This document shows positions 16,073 through 23,994 of a stretch of 34,409 nt of DNA, in pieces. Under the pieces are notes generated by a model. It saw nothing but the letters and a program-made list of their open reading frames with translations, had not been told where the DNA came from and made no database searches. Location of the stretch: positions 1-34,409 of the forward strand of contig DWZA01000057.1 in NCBI GenBank assembly GCA_019118365.1, written 5' to 3'. The DNA comes from Candidatus Lachnoclostridium stercoravium. Lineage in GTDB: Bacteria > Bacillota > Clostridia > Lachnospirales > Lachnospiraceae. Both the position numbers and the translations under genes were made by a program. Each line of letters begins with the position of its first letter. Position 1 is the first letter of the stretch.

Positions 16073-17074
16073 ATGTCCTACAAAATTTCTATCATCGAAG
16101 GGGACGGAATTGGCCACGAGATCGTACCTGCTGCACTAAAAGTTCTGGAACATACAGGCTTGTCCTTTGAATGGGATTTTGTACTGGCAGGAGAAAAAGC
16201 CGTGGAGGAATATCAGACACCAGTGCCTGATTCCACCATCGAATCTATCTTATCCAATAAGCTGGCTTTAAAAGGGCCTCTTACAAACCTTGTAGCAAGA
16301 GGCTGGCCCAGCCCCAATGTCATGCTCCGGAAAAATCTCGGTCTTTTCGCAGCTGTAAAACGGGCAAGATATTTCGAAGGCGTCGGCTCGCCCTTTAAAA
16401 ATGCGGATCTCGTTGTTGTCCGCGAAGCAAAAGAAGACACCTATGCAGGCGCGGAACAGCAAGTAGGTTCTGACGCTGCCATTGCCATCAAATTCATTAC
16501 AAAGGAAAATTCCTTAAACGTAGCCAACTTTACATTTGACCTGGCCAGGCGTCTTGGAAGGAAAAAGGTTTCCATCACCCATAAGGCAAATGTATTAAAG
16601 CTTACGGACGGCATTTTCTTAAAGAGCGCCCAGGAAGCTGCCAAAAATTACCCTGACATTGAATGCGACAGCCTGATGATCGACCACATGGCCTTTAAGC
16701 TTGTCAACGATTCTTTAGACTGCGACGTCATCCTGGCGCCAAACGTTTACGGCGACATTCTCGCCGACCTGATCGCAGGCATATGCGGAAGCCTGGGTCT
16801 TGGATTCGGCGGAAACTTTGGGCCGGAAGCGGCTGTTTTTGAACCGGTCCATGGCACTGCTCCTACTATCGCAGGCCAGGGGATCGCCAATCCTATCGGA
16901 GAGATCCTGTCCGGAGCCATGCTTTTAAGCTACATAGGCGAAGAACAGGCTGCAAAAACCATTGAAAACGCCGTAGCATCCGTGCTGAAAAAAGGAGAAT
17001 TTCTTACAGGGGATCTTGGCGGAACCGCCAGCACCAATGACATCACCGATGCGATCATACGCGAAATGAAGTAA
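16073..17074 (+). CDS. Isocitrate/isopropylmalate dehydrogenase family protein (beta-decarboxylating)
   Basis: A 333-residue member of the beta-decarboxylating dehydrogenase family. It would oxidise a 2-hydroxyacid with a neighbouring carboxylate and release CO2. Visible: IEGDGIGHEI at 8-17, the catalytic-lysine segment HKANVLKLTDG (about K171), Asp204 in IDHMAF, and the metal-binding NVYGDILADL with Asp228 and Asp232. The nucleotide loop HGTAPTIAGQGIANP has Thr265 where NAD-dependent relatives usually have Asp. The substrate loop reads AAVKRARYFEG instead of the usual VRP-type sequence. These differences argue against assigning isocitrate or isopropylmalate; tartrate, methylmalate or another acid is possible. 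Its place between the transporter and FAH genes suggests a catabolic role. Confidence 0.88.
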   Translation: MSYKISIIEGDGIGHEIVPAALKVLEHTGLSFEWDFVLAGEKAVEEYQTPVPDSTIESILSNKLALKGPLTNLVARGWPSPNVMLRKNLGLFAAVKRARYFEGVGSPFKNADLVVVREAKEDTYAGAEQQVGSDAAIAIKFITKENSLNVANFTFDLARRLGRKKVSITHKANVLKLTDGIFLKSAQEAAKNYPDIECDSLMIDHMAFKLVNDSLDCDVILAPNVYGDILADLIAGICGSLGLGFGGNFGPEAAVFEPVHGTAPTIAGQGIANPIGEILSGAMLLSYIGEEQAAKTIENAVASVLKKGEFLTGDLGGTASTNDITDAIIREMK

Positions 17075-17098
17075 AACATCTCACAGGAGGAATCACAT

Positions 17099-18058
17099 AT
17101 GCGTTTAGTTATGTTCAAATACGGAGAACGGCCTTACCGTCTCGGCCTTCTCAGCTCTGATGAAACGATCATCGACGTAAATTATGCTTACGAAAAAATA
17201 TTATACGAAAAACATACGCCCGCATACCGGGAATTTGCGGCTGCATACGCCCCCAGCGACAGCAAAGCGTTTTTAAACGGCGGAGAAGTTTGTATGAATA
17301 CGATCCCAGAGATCGAGGCCAAGCATTTTGCCGCTGATTCACTGAACGTAGACGGACTTCCAATGGTATTTAACAGAAAAGAAGTCAAATTGGCCGCTCC
17401 TGTTATGAATCCGGATAAGATCATCTGCTTAAGCCATAACTACTATGATTTCTGCGAAGAAACAGGAAATCCTGTTCCTCCAGAGCCGCGGATCTTCGCG
17501 AAATTTTCCAATTCTATCTGCGGCTGCGACGACCCGATCATTTATCCGAAAATGACAAAATGCCTTGGTTATGAGGTAGAGCTTGCCATTATTATCGGCA
17601 AAAAAGGAAGATATATCCCCCTGGAAAAAGCTTACGACTATGTAGCCGGCTATACTCTTTTCAACGATGTAAGCGCAAGCGACCTTACATCTATGGACAA
17701 ACAGGTATGCCGCGGCAAGACCTTTGATAACTTTGCTCCATGCGGCCCAGCCCTGGTAACAAAGGACGAGGTTCCTGATCCAAACGCTCTTGAAGTAGCC
17801 TTATACGTAAACGGCAAAGAGCTGCAGCATTCCAATACGAAAAACCTTATCTATAACGTTCCTACCCTGGTATCCTTCCTTTCCGAGTGCTTTACCCTGG
17901 AACCTGGAGATATCATCGCCACAGGAACGCCTGGCGGACTGGCAAAAGACCGTGTTCCCAATACTTACATGCAGGTCGGCGACGTATGCACATTAAAGAT
18001 CGATATTCTTGGAGAACTGACCAACACGATCGCAGCCGAGACGGCAAAACCATTATAA
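17099..18058 (+). CDS. Fumarylacetoacetate hydrolase (FAH) family protein 1
   Basis: A 319-residue protein with an N-terminal extension of about 100 residues and a C-terminal FAH domain. The metal-binding signature is visible as YEVELAIIIGK (Glu-x-Glu) followed by FNDVSASDLTS (Asp), and TGTPGGLAKDR closes the domain. The family cleaves C-C bonds, isomerises or decarboxylates 2-oxo or beta-diketo acids in a Mg-dependent way (fumarylacetoacetate, acylpyruvates, oxaloacetate, homoprotocatechuate products). The specific reaction is not predictable. It starts 24 bases after the dehydrogenase with AGGAGGA as ribosome binding site and is followed by a shorter paralogue. The shared core is recognisable but the two differ widely, so they probably do different steps or form a heteromer. 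Confidence 0.88.
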   Translation: MRLVMFKYGERPYRLGLLSSDETIIDVNYAYEKILYEKHTPAYREFAAAYAPSDSKAFLNGGEVCMNTIPEIEAKHFAADSLNVDGLPMVFNRKEVKLAAPVMNPDKIICLSHNYYDFCEETGNPVPPEPRIFAKFSNSICGCDDPIIYPKMTKCLGYEVELAIIIGKKGRYIPLEKAYDYVAGYTLFNDVSASDLTSMDKQVCRGKTFDNFAPCGPALVTKDEVPDPNALEVALYVNGKELQHSNTKNLIYNVPTLVSFLSECFTLEPGDIIATGTPGGLAKDRVPNTYMQVGDVCTLKIDILGELTNTIAAETAKPL

Positions 18059-18074
18059 AGACAGGAGGATCATT

Positions 18075-18845
18075 ATGGCGCGCTTTTTAAGATTTCAATG
18101 CCCGGACGGCATCTTTTACGGAACAATGGAAGGGGAAGAACTGATACATCCTATCAGCGGGGATATGTTTTCCGATTATACGGTTTCTGATAAGACTTAC
18201 GAACTGAAGGACGTAAAACTTCTTCCTCCGTGTGAACCTTCCAAGCTCCTGGCCATCGGGTTCAACTATATGGATCACGCGATCGAATTTAAGAGAGAGA
18301 TCCCGAAAGCTCCAAACATCTTCATCAAGCCCAACAGCAGTCTGGCGGCGCAGGGCGATCATGTGATCTACCCAAAATTCCATACTCATCAGGTTGAATA
18401 TGAATCCGAGCTGGTGATCATTATCGGAAAAGAAGCAAGAAACGTGGACGAAGCGGAAGCTATGGATTATGTTTTTGGTTTCACCATTGGCAACGACGTG
18501 ACCGCCAGGGATATGCAGAGTCCGACTAATCAGTGGGGACTGTGCAAGGGCTTCGATACCTTTGCTCCTATCGGACCGTGGATCGAAACAGATACAGACG
18601 GTTCTGACCTGGATATTTCCAGTTATGTAAACGGTCAGCTGAAACAGCATTCTAATACAAAAAACCTGATATTTAACGTTCCATTTTTAGTAAGCTATAT
18701 TTCCAAGGGAATGACCCTTCATCCAGGAGACGTGATCTTTACGGGAACTCCAGCTGGAGTAAGCCCTGTATTTCCTGGGGACACGATGGAAATGCGCATA
18801 GAAAAGATCGGTTCCCTGATCAACGAAGTAAAGGCAGAAGAATAA
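18075..18845 (+). CDS. Fumarylacetoacetate hydrolase (FAH) family protein 2
   Basis: A 256-residue FAH-domain protein. The metal-binding signature is YESELVIIIGKEA with Asp in GNDVTARDMQ; WGLCKGFDTFAPIGPW and FTGTPAGVSP are typical of the 2-hydroxyhepta-2,4-diene-1,7-dioate isomerase and acylpyruvase-like branch. It starts 16 bases after FAH protein 1 with AGGAGGA as ribosome binding site. Exact reaction unknown; oxaloacetate tautomerase, oxaloacetate decarboxylase or acylpyruvase activity are family precedents. A hairpin follows the gene before tctB. Confidence 0.9.
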   Translation: MARFLRFQCPDGIFYGTMEGEELIHPISGDMFSDYTVSDKTYELKDVKLLPPCEPSKLLAIGFNYMDHAIEFKREIPKAPNIFIKPNSSLAAQGDHVIYPKFHTHQVEYESELVIIIGKEARNVDEAEAMDYVFGFTIGNDVTARDMQSPTNQWGLCKGFDTFAPIGPWIETDTDGSDLDISSYVNGQLKQHSNTKNLIFNVPFLVSYISKGMTLHPGDVIFTGTPAGVSPVFPGDTMEMRIEKIGSLINEVKAEE

Positions 18846-18868
18846 AATACAGACGGATACCTTTTTGC

Positions 18869-18897
18869 TTCCCTGCCGCGCGATCTGCGGCAGGGAA
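18869..18897 (+). other. Intercistronic hairpin between the enzyme genes and tctBA
   Basis: An 11-bp perfect stem (TTCCCTGCCGC with GCGGCAGGGAA) and a seven-base loop lie 24 bases after the FAH 2 stop. It is followed by AAAATTTAC, not a T run. It may cause partial termination or protect the upstream mRNA, giving more binding protein and enzymes than membrane subunits. Confidence 0.6.
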
Positions 18898-18942
18898 AAT
18901 TTACAAACGAAAAACATCTATTTTTGAAGGGAGTGACTATAT

Positions 18943-19386
18943 ATGTATTTGTGGCTAGGTGAATTTATAATATCCCTGATCGCTGCATTGATCGCCATAT
19001 TCTTCTTTGCTGATGCCGGAACATTCCAGGACCTTTCAACGAATCCAGTAGATATCGGTTCACGCGCTTTTCCCAGGCTGGTCTGCGTTTTTCTTTTCAT
19101 TTTCGCTGTTTACCTGATGGTCCACGCCATCAAAAAGACAAAACCATTAAACGAAAAGGTCGATCTGGGAGATTTTAAGACTATCGTTATCGGAGCTGTC
19201 ATCCTGGCTGTCTATATCTATGTTTTTAAAGCGATCGGATATTTCTATACGACTCCATTTTTCATCTTCATCCTGCAGTTTATCCAGGGAAGCAGAAAAT
19301 GGGTAACAATGATCGCTGTAAGCATAGGATTTTCCCTGTTCGCTTACCTTGTCTTCGTCCAGTTTCTTGGCGTGGCGCTGCCTTAA
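18943..19386 (+). CDS. tctB: Tripartite tricarboxylate transporter small membrane subunit TctB
   Basis: A 147-residue membrane protein with four hydrophobic segments (about 5-25, 47-65, 80-98 and 115-143), the size and layout of the TctB family (DUF1468). It partners TctA in the membrane. The ribosome binding site AAGGGAG is well placed. It lies 18 bases upstream of tctA, so the two are co-translated. Confidence 0.9.
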   Translation: MYLWLGEFIISLIAALIAIFFFADAGTFQDLSTNPVDIGSRAFPRLVCVFLFIFAVYLMVHAIKKTKPLNEKVDLGDFKTIVIGAVILAVYIYVFKAIGYFYTTPFFIFILQFIQGSRKWVTMIAVSIGFSLFAYLVFVQFLGVALP

Positions 19387-19404
19387 AGAGAGGAGGAAAT
19401 ACAT

Positions 19405-20895
19405 ATGTTAGAAAGTCTTGCTTTTGGATTTGGACAGATCTTAAACCTTAACTGTATGATCGCTCTTCTCAGCGGCGCTGTCATCGGTTATTTTGTCGGC
19501 GCCATGCCGGGACTTACTCCTACTATCGGAATCGCTCTTCTGATCCCGTTTACTTACAGTATGGATCCCGTGCCTTCTGTGGTCATGCTGGTAGCCCTTT
19601 ACATGGCTGCGGAATACGGCGGCGGTATTACTGCTATCCTGATCAACACCCCAGGTACTCCCGCCGCTGCCGCTACTGCTCTGGACGGCTATCCTCTGGC
19701 TCAGAGAGGACAGGCTGCAAAAGCCCTTGGAATGTCTATCATCGCATCCGGCATCGGAGCCTTTATCAGTACTGTTTTGATGATATTGTTCGCAATGCCT
19801 CTGGCAGATATTACCATAACCTTCAATTCGCCGGAATATTTCTGTCTGGCGATCATGGGACTGAGCGTTGTAGCCGGCCTTGCTGGAGATGCTATTGTCA
19901 AAGGCCTCAGCGTCGTAGCTTTTGCTCTTCTGCTCACAACGATCGGCATTGACCCGATCACCGGAAGCTTCCGTTACTGCTTTACTTACAACTTTATGTC
20001 AGGAATCCCTCTTGTTCCTGCCATGATCGGCCTTTTTGCCATCTCTGAGTGCTTTATCCTGATGTCAAAAAAAGGCAGAACTGCCGATTCCATGTCAAAG
20101 ATCGACGGAACCCTTCCAACAGCAGCTGAGATAAAGAGATGCTTTCCAACTATCTGCCGCGGTTCCATAATCGGTTTTATTGTAGGCATGCTTCCTGCTG
20201 CAGGCGCCAACGTAGCCTGCTGGGTATCCTATAATTTTGCACGCAATACTTCTAAAAATAAAGATAATTTTGGAAAAGGAGAACTGGAAGGGATCGCATC
20301 CGCAGAATCTGCCAATAACTCCGCAGTATGCGGCGCTTTAGTACCGCTCCTTACCATGGGTATCCCCGGTTCCTCTTCCACTGCCGTATTGATCGGCGCT
20401 CTGATGATCCAGGGTATCGCCACTGGACCTCTTTTATTTACAGAGCATCCGGAGATTCCTTATTCTATTTTTACTTCCCTGATCCTTGCCGTACCTCTTA
20501 TGCTGGGAATGGGACTTTTCGGAAGCCGGATCTTCAGCCTGATCACACTGGTTCCTAACTATATCCTCTCTACCGTTATTTTAGGAACCGCCACCTTAGG
20601 CTCATACGCCATCAATGGTAATATGTACGGCGTATGGATCGCATACGTTTTCGGTATCATCGGGTATTTTCTCAGAAAAAGCGGATTTCCTCTTCCGCCT
20701 CTCGTACTCGCTTTGGTATTGGGGTCCATGTGCGAATCCAATTTCCGAAAATCCCTTCTTATGGGAAACGGACAGCTGTCCATCTTTGTAACAAGACCTT
20801 ACGCTGTAGTTATCATCATTATCACGGTTATCCTTTTTGCAGGCCCATTTGTAAAAAGCTGGCTGCAGAAGAGAAAAACCGCGGCGCAGCCGTAA
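19405..20895 (+). CDS. tctA: Tripartite tricarboxylate transporter large membrane subunit TctA
   Basis: A 496-residue, roughly 12-segment membrane protein forming the translocation channel of the TTT transporter. Family signatures are GAMPGLTPTIGIALLIPFTY near 30-50, the INTPGTPAAAATALDGYPLA segment near 78-97, and TMGIPGSSSTAVLIGALM near 313-330. AGAGGAGGA is the ribosome binding site. It is the last gene of the operon. A strong bidirectional terminator separates it from the convergent LysR gene. Confidence 0.95.
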   Translation: MLESLAFGFGQILNLNCMIALLSGAVIGYFVGAMPGLTPTIGIALLIPFTYSMDPVPSVVMLVALYMAAEYGGGITAILINTPGTPAAAATALDGYPLAQRGQAAKALGMSIIASGIGAFISTVLMILFAMPLADITITFNSPEYFCLAIMGLSVVAGLAGDAIVKGLSVVAFALLLTTIGIDPITGSFRYCFTYNFMSGIPLVPAMIGLFAISECFILMSKKGRTADSMSKIDGTLPTAAEIKRCFPTICRGSIIGFIVGMLPAAGANVACWVSYNFARNTSKNKDNFGKGELEGIASAESANNSAVCGALVPLLTMGIPGSSSTAVLIGALMIQGIATGPLLFTEHPEIPYSIFTSLILAVPLMLGMGLFGSRIFSLITLVPNYILSTVILGTATLGSYAINGNMYGVWIAYVFGIIGYFLRKSGFPLPPLVLALVLGSMCESNFRKSLLMGNGQLSIFVTRPYAVVIIIITVILFAGPFVKSWLQKRKTAAQP

Positions 20896-20945
20896 CCGTC
20901 CCTTTATATATCAGAACGGCTGCCAATAGTTTCTCCTTTTAAAAA

Positions 20946-20982
20946 GCGCCGCGGCTTATCCTGGTCAGACAAGCCGCGGCGC
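20946..20982. terminator. Bidirectional terminator between tctA and the LysR gene
   Basis: A perfect 12-bp GC-rich stem (GCGCCGCGGCTT with AAGCCGCGGCGC) and a 13-base loop. On the plus strand TCGTTTATATTT follows. On the minus strand TTTTTAAAA follows, so it is stronger for the LysR gene. Confidence 0.85.
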
Positions 20983-20994
20983 TCGTTTATATTT

Positions 20995-21936
20995 CTAATA
21001 TTCCTTTCCGATCTCCTCTTTCGTTATCTTTATCAGAAGCTTTTCTGCATTTGATTTTATCAGATTCTTAAGAGTGGTGATGCTAACGTCCCAATATCCG
21101 CCGTATTTTTCATCAATAGAATAATAGGACAGATCCACATCTTCCGTATTAAAAACAGGTATATACTGTTTGGGTATAAAAGTCGCCCCCAGCCCCTTTG
21201 CCGCCAGAAGCTGGGCTGTGCCAAAGCTTTTTACTTCTATCCTGATATCCGGCTGATAGATCCCCGCGTTTTCCAGGATCTTATCAGAAACCTGCCGGAT
21301 CCTCTGTTCCTTATGAAGAAGGATAAACTTATGGTCTTTCAGCATCTTTACGTCCAGCACAGGAAATGGATAGCCTTCTCTTACCTGCGCTTCTTTTCCC
21401 GCAGGATCGTCCCTGTTCATCGCTATCACAAAAGGATCTCTTTTTATCCTGCTGTAATCAATACACGGATTTTCATAATATCCCGGCGCATGATCCAAAA
21501 CTACATCCAGACGCCCTTCCAGAAGCTCCCTTTCCAGAACCGTGGATCCTTCTTCCGTGATCTGTATCTCCAGCCCAGGTGCTTTATTTAACAAAACAGG
21601 AAGCACTTTATGCAGCATGAGCGTTCCAAGATGATTGGTTATCCCAAGGCGGATCCTTCCTGTTTTCAGGTTGTTGATATCGCTCACTTCCGATTCCAGA
21701 TCGTCATACAGTTTCAATATCTGGCAGGCAGTCTTATAATAGCACTCTCCCGCGTAGGTCATGCTCAGTCCGGAGGGAGTCCTGTTAAATAATGAAGTCC
21801 CCAGAGATTCCTCGATCTTTTTCAGAGACTGGCTCAGGGACGGCTGCGCGATGTACAGCTTCTTTGCTGCTCCTGATATGGTCTTTTCCTCCACGATCGT
21901 CTTTATCAATATAAGCTCTTTCTTTGTCATATTCAT
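20995..21936 (-). CDS. LysR-type transcriptional regulator
   Basis: A 313-residue regulator. The N-terminal winged helix-turn-helix (about 3-62) shows GAAKKLYIAQPSLSQSLKKIEESLGTSLF, and the effector domain follows from about 90 (RIRLGITNHLGTLMLHKVLP). It is convergent with and adjacent to the tct-dehydrogenase-FAH operon and is the best candidate for its regulator, sensing a carboxylate taken up or formed by that pathway (inference). A dyad near the tctC promoter could be its operator. The second Met (21930) has a better-spaced ribosome binding site (ACAGGATGA) than the first, so the protein may be two residues shorter. Confidence 0.92.
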   Translation of the reverse strand: MNMTKKELILIKTIVEEKTISGAAKKLYIAQPSLSQSLKKIEESLGTSLFNRTPSGLSMTYAGECYYKTACQILKLYDDLESEVSDINNLKTGRIRLGITNHLGTLMLHKVLPVLLNKAPGLEIQITEEGSTVLERELLEGRLDVVLDHAPGYYENPCIDYSRIKRDPFVIAMNRDDPAGKEAQVREGYPFPVLDVKMLKDHKFILLHKEQRIRQVSDKILENAGIYQPDIRIEVKSFGTAQLLAAKGLGATFIPKQYIPVFNTEDVDLSYYSIDEKYGGYWDVSITTLKNLIKSNAEKLLIKITKEEIGKEY

Positions 21937-22072
21937 CCTGTCCCATCTTCTGTGTTCACAACTGCGCCATATATCAATTATTCTACTACAAAATCCTTAT
22001 CTTTTAAATGATATTATTTTCCAAATCTACAATTTGCAAAATAAAACATCTGTTTTAACAGAAGTCTGAAAC

Positions 22073-22275
22073 GGCCATAGAAAAGTGCTGATTTCTTTTG
22101 CGGTTTCGAAGCCAGAACCTCTAAGGTTTGGAAAATCTGCTAGAAACATAAGCCCAAATTCCAACTCGCGTTTACACGCTCAAACATGGGAATTTGGGCT
22201 TATAACGCAGTATTTTCCAAACCAAGAGGTTCTAAGACTCCTGCAAATGCAAAAGAAATCAGCACTTTTATGGCC
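22073..22275 (+). repeat. Long rod-like inverted repeat B with conserved apical loop
   Basis: Same architecture as 13813-13985. The outer stem is 6 bp (22073-22078 with 22270-22275) plus a perfect 21 bp (22081-22101 with 22249-22269). A 21-bp middle stem with one small internal loop (22114-22136 with 22212-22233) and CTGC/GCAG (22137-22140 with 22207-22210) follow. The inner stem is a perfect 15 bp (22148-22162 with 22189-22203). The tip at 22163-22188 reads AACTC, hairpin GCGT/ACGC, TCAAACATG. It lies between the LysR gene and the DnaA boxes. The open frames across it are not gene-like. Confidence 0.9.
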
Positions 22276-22341
22276 TGTTCTATTCTAATTGAAAATGATT
22301 CGTAAATGTAATTTTGCGGATCGCAGTTTCCAAATTCAGCC

Positions 22342-22464
22342 ATATCCACATAAATTCACATTGCATCCACAGACTTTCCACATGGAAAATTCTAAACTTT
22401 TATCAGTGTTTCCACATATTTATCCACAATTTGTGGATTACTTGTGGATAATTTTTGTGGATAA
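22342..22464. promoter_or_regulatory. oriC part 1: DnaA-box cluster upstream of dnaA
   Basis: Perfect DnaA boxes are TTATCCACA at 22420-22428 (plus) and TGTGGATAA at 22443-22451 and 22456-22464 (minus). A one-mismatch box TGTGGATTA lies at 22432-22440. Weaker boxes are ATATCCACA (22342), GCATCCACA (22363), CTTTCCACA (22374) and GTTTCCACA (22409). Four boxes within 45 bp plus several weak ones is the pattern of the upstream half of a Firmicutes bipartite origin and of dnaA autoregulation. Confidence 0.93.
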
Positions 22465-22480
22465 CCTATATATGCTGAAA

Positions 22481-22515
22481 CAGCGGCAGAAAAAACCCTC
22501 TCTTTTCTGCCGCTG
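22481..22515. other. Hairpin between DnaA boxes and the dnaA promoter
   Basis: A perfect 13-bp stem (CAGCGGCAGAAAA with TTTTCTGCCGCTG) and a nine-base loop, without a T run after it. It may insulate the origin from transcription. Confidence 0.6.
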
Positions 22516-22533
22516 CTTCGCGAAAGTTTTCCA

Positions 22534-22562
22534 TTGAAAATTAAAAGAATCTAGTATACAAT
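22534..22562 (+). promoter_or_regulatory. dnaA promoter
   Basis: -35 TTGAAA (22534-22539), a 17-base spacer and -10 TACAAT (22557-22562), just after the DnaA-box cluster and about 58 bases upstream of the dnaA start. Confidence 0.6.
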
Positions 22563-22620
22563 GTATTTAGATTGGGCTATTTTGCTGTTTACACTTTATT
22601 ACACGTTTAGGAGAATCAAC

Positions 22621-23994
22621 ATGCTGGAAAAACTCAGGGAAAAATGGGACGAAATTTTAAATTATATGAAGGAGGAACACGATATTTCCAGTGTTTCTTT
22701 TCGAACATGGCTTCTCCCGTTAGAATTATATTCCTTTGAAAATAATACATTATACATATTGGTTCCTGACGACCAGAACTTCCGTCAATACTTAGAGAAA
22801 AAGTACCTGTTTCTCCTGCAGATCTCCATTGAAGAGATCACTGGCATCGAGTGCGGTATCGAATTTCTATTAAAAGGAAGCGTCAAAAAAGGAGAATCAT
22901 CCGACCAGAAAAAGCCGGCGAAAGGCGGCAGTTCCGATGTGAGCCAGGCGGCCATCCAAAATGCCGGCCTGAATCCCAGATATACCTTTGATACCTTTGT
23001 AGTAGGAGCCAATAATAACCTGGCGCATGCTGCTTCTCTCGCTGTAGCGGAGTCTCCTGGGGAAATTTACAACCCCCTTTTTATTTATGGAGGCGTGGGA
23101 CTTGGAAAGACCCATCTTATGCATTCCATCGCCCACTTCATCCTGAAAAATAATCCAAAAGCCAAGATACTCTACGTAACGTCAGAGAAGTTTACTAACG
23201 AGCTGATCGATGCGATCCGTAATAAAAACAACATTTCAACTACGGAATTTCGTGAAAAATACAGAAATAACGACGTTCTTCTTATCGACGATATCCAGTT
23301 CATCATCGGCAAGGAAAGTACGCAGGAGGAATTTTTCCATACATTCAACGCCCTGTACGAAGCCAAAAAGCAGATCATCATATCCTCCGATAAACCTCCG
23401 AAAGAGATCGAGACTCTGGAGGAGCGTCTCCGTTCCCGCTTTGAATGGGGCCTTACTGTAGATATCCAGTCTCCGGACTATGAGACTCGTATGGCGATCC
23501 TGCGGAAAAAGGAAGAGCTGGAAGGCTATAACATTGACAACGAAGTGATCAAATACATCGCTTCTAATATTAAATCCAACATCCGTGAGCTGGAAGGCGC
23601 CCTGACCAAGATCGTAGCTCTCTCTAAGCTGGACAGAAAAGAGATCAATCTGGATCTGGCGGAAGAGGCCTTAAAAGATCTGATCTCCCCTAACGGAACT
23701 CAGGAAGTCACACCTGAACTGATCATCCAGGTAGTGGCGGACCACTACGGGGTAACTCCTTTAGACCTGGCTTCCCAGAAACGGAGCAAGGATATCGTAT
23801 ATCCAAGGCAGATCGCCATGTATCTCTGCCGCAGCATGGTAGACACGTCCCTTCAGCATATTGGAAAATGTCTGGGAGGCAGAGATCACACCACGATCAT
23901 CCATGGGATCGAGAAAGTAGAGGCGGAACTGGCAACCAACAGCTCCCTGCAGAATACGATCGATATATTAAAGAAGAAAATTAATCCACAATAA
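22621..23994 (+). CDS. dnaA: Chromosomal replication initiator protein DnaA
   Basis: A 457-residue AAA+ ATPase that binds DnaA boxes and opens oriC. Domain I is at 1-85 (MLEKLREKWDEIL...), followed by a short linker (about 90-112). The AAA+ domain has Walker A GGVGLGKT at 157-164 and Walker B VLLIDDIQF. The C-terminal box-binding domain ends with GGRDHTTIIHGIEKVE. The open frame reaches 20 codons further upstream with a hydrophobic, non-family sequence. I start at 22621, where AGGAGA precedes the ATG and the protein matches the family. Its own promoter region is full of DnaA boxes, so autoregulation is expected. Confidence 0.98.
   Translation: MLEKLREKWDEILNYMKEEHDISSVSFRTWLLPLELYSFENNTLYILVPDDQNFRQYLEKKYLFLLQISIEEITGIECGIEFLLKGSVKKGESSDQKKPAKGGSSDVSQAAIQNAGLNPRYTFDTFVVGANNNLAHAASLAVAESPGEIYNPLFIYGGVGLGKTHLMHSIAHFILKNNPKAKILYVTSEKFTNELIDAIRNKNNISTTEFREKYRNNDVLLIDDIQFIIGKESTQEEFFHTFNALYEAKKQIIISSDKPPKEIETLEERLRSRFEWGLTVDIQSPDYETRMAILRKKEELEGYNIDNEVIKYIASNIKSNIRELEGALTKIVALSKLDRKEINLDLAEEALKDLISPNGTQEVTPELIIQVVADHYGVTPLDLASQKRSKDIVYPRQIAMYLCRSMVDTSLQHIGKCLGGRDHTTIIHGIEKVEAELATNSSLQNTIDILKKKINPQ

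Noticed and set aside
22289-22537. 82-codon open frame upstream of dnaA.
   Set aside because: It runs through the DnaA boxes and the hairpin, has no ribosome binding site and an odd composition. It is an origin-region artefact.
22561-22620. N-terminal extension of dnaA to 22561.
   Set aside because: The hydrophobic extension overlaps the -10 of the dnaA promoter. The ATG at 22621 has the ribosome binding site and matches the family.
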